From DASPXY01 sp038227745 (GTDB lineage: Bacteria > Planctomycetota > Planctomycetia > Gemmatales > Gemmataceae): a stretch of 16,254 nucleotides of DNA. The stretch lies in the NCBI GenBank assembly GCA_038227745.1, contig JBBRPS010000132.1, forward strand, positions 1 to 16,254, read 5' to 3'. The position numbers and the translations under genes are program-made. The notes beneath the pieces are model-generated. The model ran no database searches, had not been told where the DNA came from, and saw only the letters and a list, made by a program, of their open reading frames with translations. This document shows positions 13,012 through 16,254 of the stretch, in pieces; position 1 is the stretch's first letter; every line of letters begins with the position of its first letter.

Positions 13012-13075
13012 TCGTGGGCGACTCGCGGCGCGAGTCGCAGCCCCAAGCGCGACTCGCGGAGCGAGTCGCCCACGA
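13012..13075. repeat. nested palindromic element
   Basis: TCGTGGGCGACTCGC (13012-13026) pairs perfectly with its complement at 13061-13075. The interior carries two more copies of the GCGACTCGC core in alternating orientation, so the strand can fold as one long hairpin or as two side-by-side hairpins. It sits between two convergent genes and probably serves both as 3' boundary. The shape is that of a REP-type dispersed element. Confidence 0.75.
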
Positions 13076-13077
13076 TC

Positions 13078-13254
13078 CTACCGCGGCCGCGTCCCCTGCT
13101 GCAGCAGGTAACCCACCAGGAACACCGCCACGCCCACCCCCGACAGCATTAGCGAATCCTTCAGGCTCAACTTCTCGGCCACGTTCCCGCCGATCGCGAC
13201 CGGCAGGATCACCAGTCCCACGAACTGCAGCAGCCGCGCCAGCTTGTACAGCAC
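13078..13254 (-). CDS. small two-helix membrane protein
   Basis: This 58-residue protein starts with GTG (VLYKLARLLQFVGLVILPVA). Two hydrophobic helices (about 8-23 and 34-52) are joined by a charged loop GGNVAEKLSLKDS, and the end is QQGTRPR. I recognise this pattern as a small conserved membrane protein of planctomycetes without known function. The GTG at 13254 follows a purine-rich GGGAGAGAGGG. An ATG further out (13323) would add a basic, unhelpful 23-residue extension, so the shorter form is preferred. It is convergent with the transporter and divergent from the cytochrome operon. Confidence 0.7.
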   Translation of the reverse strand: MLYKLARLLQFVGLVILPVAIGGNVAEKLSLKDSLMLSGVGVAVFLVGYLLQQGTRPR

Positions 13255-13480
13255 GCCCTCTCTCCCTTTTCGGCCGGCCGGCACTGTCTCGCAAGCGAGA
13301 AGAGCGCCGCGCCGGTTTCTCATTTCTGGAAGCGCACGGCCCGCCTCCGCCGTCGGCGACCGCGCGCCGCGAGCGGCCGGCCCGCAACGCCCGTCATTCT
13401 ACGGCCCCGCGGGGGGGCGGCATGCGAGTTGCTTCGGGCAGGGGGTCGCGCGGCCCGCACGCCGCCGCTGGACAAACTTC
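13255..13480. other. divergent upstream region
   Basis: No gene is visible. The stretch is very GC-rich, with a small hairpin TCTCGC/GCGAGA in the first 50 bases and a G-run followed by GGCGGCATGC near 13410-13425. It must contain the promoter of the 58-residue membrane protein on the minus strand, which I could not locate. Confidence 0.35.
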
Positions 13481-13508
13481 TTGACACCGAACTGCTCGCA
13501 CCTACAAA
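13481..13508 (+). promoter_or_regulatory. promoter of the cytochrome c/coxB operon
   Basis: A consensus TTGACA (13481-13486) is followed after 16 bases by TACAAA (13503-13508). Transcription would start near 13515, leaving about 120 bases of untranslated leader before the preferred GTG start at 13637. Confidence 0.5.
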
Positions 13509-13636
13509 GACTCCCGTCCCCGCCGGACGGTTCCAATGGTGGATGGATTCCCCGGAGCGCGTACACTCAGCACCTGTCAACAATGGAGGCGGCGCCGCCT
13601 CCCGGCCCTGGGCCGGGGACACGCGCCGGAACGTCG

Positions 13637-14953
13637 GTGAATCATCGCTTGTCCAATCTCAAGCGTTCCAGGCTCTTGCTCGTGCTGCCCCTCGTCCTGT
13701 TCGCCGCCGTCTTCCTGCCGGGTTGCGACGACACCTACAACGAGAGCATGGTCTACCCCCTCCGGCGCGACCCCATCATCACGGACGTCGATGCCTTCTT
13801 CCTCGGCGAGCTCCCCGACCCGGACCAGCCGGGCCAGCTGCCGCTGATGAAAGTCAGCGGCCTTGAAGACCCGCGCAGTCCCTATTACCCGCTGCGCGAC
13901 AAGTTGAGCAAGATCCTGTTCGACCCCACCTCCCTCGGTTCCGAGCAGCGCAAGGAGCTGGAGGGCGCCCTGGAGAAGGCCTTCGGCTCGCCCCGGAACC
14001 CGAACTTCAACGCGGAATACGCCGGCATCCCCGCCAAGCAGGCCGAGAAGTACGTCGCGACACTGCGGCTGGACGCCGCCACCCTCGAGCAGGGGAGCCG
14101 GCTCTACCGCCTGCACTGCATGCAGTGCCACGGGCTGACCGGCGACGGCCGCGGCCCGACCTCGAAGTGGGTCAACCCACACCCGCGCGACTACCGCGCC
14201 GGCATGTTCAAGTTCACGTCGGTGGACCAGTCGGACGGCAAGAGCCGCAAGCCGCGGCGCGACGACCTGTTCCACGTCATTCACGAGGGCGTCGAAGGCA
14301 CCTCCATGCCCGCCCACAACATGCTGCCCGACCCGGACATCGAGACGCTGGTCAGCTACGTGATCCACCTCAGCATCCGCGGCGAGGTGGAGCTCGACGC
14401 CCTGCGCCGGCTCGCCAAGCAGCAGCGGGACGCCAAGGAGGAGAACAAGACCGTCGCCTACAAGCAGGGCGAGATCGAGGGCTACCTCGTGACCAGGGCA
14501 CCGGGCCGCAAGCCGCGCATCCAGAGCATCGTCGAGGACTGGGCCGGCTCGCAGGGTAAGGCCATCATCCCCGGCCCGTACAAGACGCTCGACCCGGACG
14601 AAATGAAGGCGTCGGTGCAGCGCGGCCACGGGCTGTTCGTGCCGAACTGCGGCGCCTGTCACAAGGACTACGGCCGGCAGCCACTGTGGAAGGCGGATCG
14701 GTGGGGCACGCTGGTGCGGCCGGCCGACCTGACGCGCGGCGTCTACCGCGGCGGCCGGCGGCCGATCGACCTGTACTGGCGCATCCACTCGGGCGTTGCC
14801 CCGTCCGGCATGCCGCCCCTCGCCAAGTTCACCAACGAGGACGGCAAGACCACGGGCGCGCTCGGCACCGACGACACCTGGGACGTCGTCAACTTCCTGC
14901 AGGCGCTGCCATACCCGGTCATGCGCCAGCGCTACGGCATCGACATCGACTGA
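13637..14953 (+). CDS. dihaem cytochrome c lipoprotein
   Basis: This 438-residue electron carrier starts with a lipoprotein signal (VNHRLSNLKRSRLLLVLPLV, then lipobox LPGC with lipidated Cys30), so it is anchored to a membrane facing the periplasm. Two c-type haem sites are present, CMQCH at 161-165 and CGACH at 338-342. Met224 (GTSMPAHNM) and Met392 (PSGMPPL) are likely sixth ligands. It is followed by coxB, so it probably delivers electrons to that oxidase, in the manner of ActE-like or caa3-associated cytochromes; no Alternative Complex III genes lie upstream in the window. The GTG at 13637 is chosen because it starts a normal signal peptide. An in-frame ATG at 13583 would add 18 Pro/Gly-rich residues; neither has a strong ribosome site. 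Confidence 0.88.
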   Translation: MNHRLSNLKRSRLLLVLPLVLFAAVFLPGCDDTYNESMVYPLRRDPIITDVDAFFLGELPDPDQPGQLPLMKVSGLEDPRSPYYPLRDKLSKILFDPTSLGSEQRKELEGALEKAFGSPRNPNFNAEYAGIPAKQAEKYVATLRLDAATLEQGSRLYRLHCMQCHGLTGDGRGPTSKWVNPHPRDYRAGMFKFTSVDQSDGKSRKPRRDDLFHVIHEGVEGTSMPAHNMLPDPDIETLVSYVIHLSIRGEVELDALRRLAKQQRDAKEENKTVAYKQGEIEGYLVTRAPGRKPRIQSIVEDWAGSQGKAIIPGPYKTLDPDEMKASVQRGHGLFVPNCGACHKDYGRQPLWKADRWGTLVRPADLTRGVYRGGRRPIDLYWRIHSGVAPSGMPPLAKFTNEDGKTTGALGTDDTWDVVNFLQALPYPVMRQRYGIDID

Positions 14954-14958
14954 GACAT

Positions 14959-15097
14959 CCTCTTCCCCGTCTCCCTCGCTTCGGGGGGGAGGGGGTTTGT
15001 AGGAGGCGGCTCCGCCCGCCGATCTGCGAGGGTCGGGGGACGGAGCCCCCTCCTACAAACCCCCTCCCCTCCGAAGCGAGGGAGAGGGGAGGAAGAG
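14959..15097. repeat. very large hairpin between cytochrome c and coxB
   Basis: Two arms of about 55 bases (14959-15014 and 15041-15097) are near-perfect reverse complements. Shared cores include CCCTCGCTTCGG, GGAGGGGGTTTGTAGGAGG and GGCTCCG, with a few mismatches. The 26-base centre can itself pair weakly. Such sequences, when translated, give the familiar spurious string TNPLP; this is a dispersed element, larger than the related repeat at 4304-4347. It leaves 26 bases before the coxB start. Confidence 0.85.
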
Positions 15098-15123
15098 AAA
15101 GCCGCCGATAAGGGAGAATCGTT

Positions 15124-16146
15124 GTGGGAAAAGGGTGGAGCATTCTCTTCGCCGTCGTGATGTTCGCCTGCGGGGCGATTTGGGTGGCGTCGCCGTTGCT
15201 GGGCTGCTGGCTGCAGCCGCCCCAATCGACGCACGCCCCGGACATCGACCGCCTTTACTACATCATCCTGGCGATCACCGGCTTCTTCTTCATCCTGACC
15301 GAGGCCCTGCTCGTCGTGTTCATGTGGAAGTACGCGGCCAAACGGGGCGACCACCCGCACACCTTCGGCCACCACGCCGACGAGAAGAAGGTCTTCTGGA
15401 CCACCTTCTTCAAGCGGATCTTCCGCCCGGTGTCGGCGGTACTGCACAACCAGCACCGCGTCGAGCTGGCCTGGACGCTGGTGCCGGCGGCCATCCTGCT
15501 GTACATCGCGTTCGCGCAGGTCGGCACCTGGGCCGACGCCAAGTACAAGTCGCGCATGCCCGCGCCCGGCGCCCCCGAAGAGGCGAAGTTCCCCGTGCAG
15601 GCCGACATCAGCGCTCGCCAATTCGAGTGGCGTATCCGCTATCCGCGGTACGACACCTGGCAGGGCTGGAAGGGCGACGACAAGGCCCCGAAGTCGTGGG
15701 TCAAGACGCCGCACTCCGACGACGTCCACGTGGTCAACGAACTGCACGCCATCAAGGGCCGGCCGGTCCTCGTCCACGTCCACACTCTGGACGTCATCCA
15801 CAGCTTCAATCTGCCGCACATGCGCGTCAAGCAGGACACGCTGCCGGGCAAGATCATCCCGGTGTGGTTCACGCCGACGGAGAGCAACACGGTGAAGACG
15901 CAGAAAAACGGCCGGCCGCACTGGCAGGACGGCGGCGGCCATGACGACAAGGGCCAGCCCAAGGACGTCCACAAGGTGTGGGAGATCGCCTGCGCCGAGC
16001 TGTGCGGCTGGGGCCATTACCGCATGATCGGTAAGGTCTTCGTCCACGAAACCGCCGAGGACTTCGGCGCGTGGCTCAAGGAGGCCGAGAAGGCCCAGCG
16101 GCTGAAGCGGTGCGCCAACTCCAACGACCCCCTCTGCGGGACGTAA
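15124..16146 (+). CDS. coxB: cytochrome c oxidase subunit II
   Basis: This 340-residue subunit carries the CuA centre that accepts electrons from cytochrome c and passes them to subunit I. The CuA ligands are complete: His226 (DVIHSF), then Cys290, Glu292, Cys294, His298 and Met301 in CAELCGWGHYRM. Three hydrophobic helices precede the periplasmic domain (about 5-27, 45-68, 113-133); the first may act as the export signal. A long insert between helices two and three (HPHTFGHHADEKKVFWTTFF) and a KNGRPHWQDGGGHDDKG stretch before the ligand cluster make it larger than E. coli-type subunits. The GTG start at 15124 follows AGGGAGAA. It follows the cytochrome c gene, separated by a large hairpin. 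Subunit I is expected beyond the window but is not seen. Confidence 0.95.
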   Translation: MGKGWSILFAVVMFACGAIWVASPLLGCWLQPPQSTHAPDIDRLYYIILAITGFFFILTEALLVVFMWKYAAKRGDHPHTFGHHADEKKVFWTTFFKRIFRPVSAVLHNQHRVELAWTLVPAAILLYIAFAQVGTWADAKYKSRMPAPGAPEEAKFPVQADISARQFEWRIRYPRYDTWQGWKGDDKAPKSWVKTPHSDDVHVVNELHAIKGRPVLVHVHTLDVIHSFNLPHMRVKQDTLPGKIIPVWFTPTESNTVKTQKNGRPHWQDGGGHDDKGQPKDVHKVWEIACAELCGWGHYRMIGKVFVHETAEDFGAWLKEAEKAQRLKRCANSNDPLCGT

Positions 16147-16171
16147 AAAGCGCCCGGGCCGGGCGGCTTTT
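16146..16171 (+). terminator. terminator-like hairpin after coxB
   Basis: AAAAGC pairs with GCTTTT around an inner GCCCGG/CCGGGC stem with a single-base bulge. It begins at the last base of the coxB stop codon and ends in four Ts. If active it would limit expression of the downstream oxidase genes. Confidence 0.6.
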
Positions 16172-16217
16172 GGCGTACCTCAAAAGCCCCGTGCTCACGG
16201 CCCGTCGGCCGCTCTCC

Positions 16218-16247
16218 CCCATGTCCTCGCATTCGCGAGGTCATGGG
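16218..16247 (+). promoter_or_regulatory. hairpin reaching a Shine-Dalgarno sequence at the window edge
   Basis: CCCATG (16218-16223) and CCTCGC (16225-16230) pair with GCGAGG (16235-16240) and CATGGG (16242-16247) around an ATTC loop. The right arm runs into GGGAGGTGA (16245-16253), a strong ribosome site for a gene starting just past the window. The stem would hide the first part of that site. Confidence 0.5.
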
Positions 16248-16254
16248 AGGTGAC

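Noticed and set aside
13244..13582. In-frame upstream extension of the cytochrome c gene
   Set aside because: It contains the promoter, has no protein-like character, and would bury the lipoprotein signal peptide.

Overview
The window looks like chromosomal DNA from a GC-rich planctomycete, probably of the Gemmata/Isosphaera kind. The basis is a TIGR03067 protein (a family largely confined to Planctomycetes), Uma2-family and pRiA4b ORF-3-like genes, a 58-residue two-helix membrane protein of a type I associate with this phylum, a Ser/Thr kinase with one membrane anchor, a lipoprotein dihaem cytochrome c followed by coxB, and many GC-rich dispersed palindromes between genes. The assignment rests on remembered family knowledge, not on a search.

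Layout. 1-2957: a palindrome, a glycerol dehydrogenase-like gene (-), a secreted TIGR03067 protein (+) and an HtrA-type serine protease with one PDZ domain and no visible export signal (+). 2958-8276: an accessory stretch, mostly on the minus strand. It holds a Uma2-family nuclease-like gene with a small partner gene, a 3' remnant of what looks like an HNH endonuclease ending at a dispersed repeat, a compact antitoxin/toxin-like pair (AbrB-like protein plus TacT-like GNAT acetyltransferase) with its own promoter, palindrome, small third gene and terminator, a sugar-nucleotide epimerase-like gene, a pRiA4b ORF-3 gene broken by a one-base frameshift, a 156-bp inverted-repeat element, and a gene-free segment with a sigma70-like promoter and a strong terminator that may encode a roughly 310-nt RNA.

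8277-12999: a SirB1-type transglutaminase-like/TPR protein (+), convergent with a membrane-anchored Ser/Thr protein kinase (-); then a short CbiX-type chelatase (+) and an MFS transporter (+) with its own promoter. 13000-16254: a nested palindrome, the 58-residue membrane protein (-), and the start of a respiratory operon: dihaem cytochrome c lipoprotein, a very large hairpin, cytochrome c oxidase subunit II with an intact CuA site, a terminator-like hairpin, and a hairpin reaching a Shine-Dalgarno sequence for a gene that begins beyond the window.

How the genes work together. Only two groupings are convincing. The minus-strand unit 5568-4516 has the architecture of a self-regulated toxin-antitoxin operon, with an antitoxin type that is unusual for a GNAT toxin. 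The cytochrome c and coxB genes would pass electrons to a terminal oxidase. The rest are independent single genes. The most unusual candidates are the AbrB/GNAT module and the possible structured RNA at about 7790-8102. No tRNA, rRNA, CRISPR array or intact transposase was seen.
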